Shown here: piece by piece, positions 7,329 to 7,590 of the stretch
Layout: every line of letters begins with the position of its first letter
Position numbering within the stretch: the first letter of the stretch is position 1
DNA from: Deltaproteobacteria bacterium
Lineage (GTDB): Bacteria > Desulfobacterota > Desulfomonilia > UBA1062
Assembly: GCA_016934135.1 (NCBI GenBank)
Contig: JAFGTK010000269.1
Span: 1-7,590, forward strand
Direction: 5' to 3'
Length of the DNA: 7,590 bases
Translations under genes and position numbers: made by a program
Notes under the pieces: generated by a model
What the model was told of the DNA's origin: nothing
The model's input: only the letters and a program-made list of their open reading frames with translations
Databases searched by the model: none

Positions 7329-7365
7329 AGGGGGCCTTGTTACTTAAGGCCCCCTCTTCTTTTGT
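7329..7365 (+). terminator. Rho-independent terminator of the surface-protein operon
   Basis: GGGGGCCTT (7330-7338) pairs perfectly with AAGGCCCCC (7346-7354) across a seven-base loop, and a flanking A-T pair (7329/7355) extends the stem to ten pairs. The T-rich run CTTCTTTTGTT follows directly. It begins 14 bases after the stop at 7315 and should end the 1817-7315 transcript. The minus-strand side has only a weak T run (GTGGTTT), so bidirectional function is doubtful. Confidence 0.92.
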
Positions 7366-7384
7366 TACAAATCTCTTCATCTCC

Positions 7385-7412
7385 TTGACAATCGTGAATA
7401 ACGGGTTATTTG
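7385..7412 (+). promoter_or_regulatory. Possible promoter with an embedded palindrome, reading rightward out of the window
   Basis: A perfect TTGACA at 7385-7390 is followed 16 bases later by TATTTG (7407-7412), a poor -10 match. Within the spacer is the inverted repeat AATAAC-GG-GTTATT (7397-7410), placed where a repressor operator would sit. The stretch lies just after the operon terminator in AT-rich non-coding sequence. The weak -10 and the lack of a confirmed downstream gene keep this speculative. Confidence 0.22.
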
Positions 7413-7458
7413 AATAATAATATTGTTTCAATGCATCAGGCACCTGGAACACACATAC

Positions 7459-7590
7459 TTACTTGATATGAAATGCGTTTTTACGGAGGAACCCCATTGT
7501 ACGGCAAGGATGAAAAACTCTCTGGAAGGTCTTGTGCATTTCTTCCTCAAAAGGCAATGTCGTGATCGTGGTGATAAATAACGGCCATGA
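7459..7590 (-). CDS. Possible C-terminal fragment of an unknown gene entering from the right edge
   Basis: On the minus strand one frame is open from the right edge for 43 codons and ends at TAA (7461-7459). The visible end reads roughly ITTITTLPFEEE, then MHKTFQRVF, ending FLRKNAFHIK. I do not recognise it. Codon choice is plausible and the position, convergent on the surface-protein operon, would be sensible. However, 43 open codons can occur by chance, and a plus-strand frame of similar length overlaps it. The rest of this 275-base 3' region shows no other gene I can support. Confidence 0.22.
   Translation of the reverse strand, partial: SWPLFITTITTLPFEEEMHKTFQRVFHPCRTMGFLRKNAFHIK

Noticed and set aside
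1..7590. CRISPR array, tRNA or rRNA gene, insertion sequence, integrase or phage genes
   Set aside because: No direct DNA repeats with regular spacers, no tRNA-like cloverleaf, no rRNA-like sequence and no transposase or integrase motif were seen on either strand.

Overview
The window carries four recognisable genes of a Gram-negative bacterium. GC is moderate (near 50% by eye). AGG/AGA arginine codons and ATA isoleucine codons are common, and two genes encode export signals. The giant surface protein has a Gly-rich Cys/transmembrane/basic C-terminus and carboxypeptidase-regulatory-like repeats. Together these suggest an uncultured or environmental Desulfobacterota/Nitrospirota-like organism. 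That placement is inference; no taxonomic marker gene is present.

Layout: (1) Positions 1-721, minus strand: a plsC-type lysophospholipid acyltransferase, complete at its N-terminus and running off the left edge. (2) Positions 722-789: a short divergent control region. (3) Positions 790-1746, plus strand: a calcineurin-like metallophosphoesterase with all core metal-binding motifs. (4) After a 70-base gap, 1817-2515: a small exported protein of unknown function with a possible STN-like N-terminal fold. (5) Only 18 bases later, 2534-7315: a 1593-residue secreted or surface-anchored protein. It has a signal peptide, an FlgD-Ig-like N-terminal module, about eleven divergent beta-sandwich repeats, a C-terminal region resembling ZU5-type modules, and a tripartite C-terminal sorting signal. 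(6) Positions 7316-7590: a strong intrinsic terminator, then about 225 bases without a convincing gene. This tail holds a palindrome next to a TTGACA box, two very short plus-strand reading frames and a possible minus-strand gene end entering from the right.

How the parts work together: the small exported protein and the giant protein are very likely co-transcribed (18-base gap, strong ribosome binding site, shared terminator). They form a candidate two-gene cell-surface module. The acyltransferase and phosphoesterase diverge from one short intergenic region and look like housekeeping or lipid-related functions, with no sequence evidence of a functional link to the surface module. The least described part is the two-gene surface module, especially its Trp/Gly/Asn-rich repeat subfamily, spaced cysteine pairs and Gly-Cys C-terminal signal.
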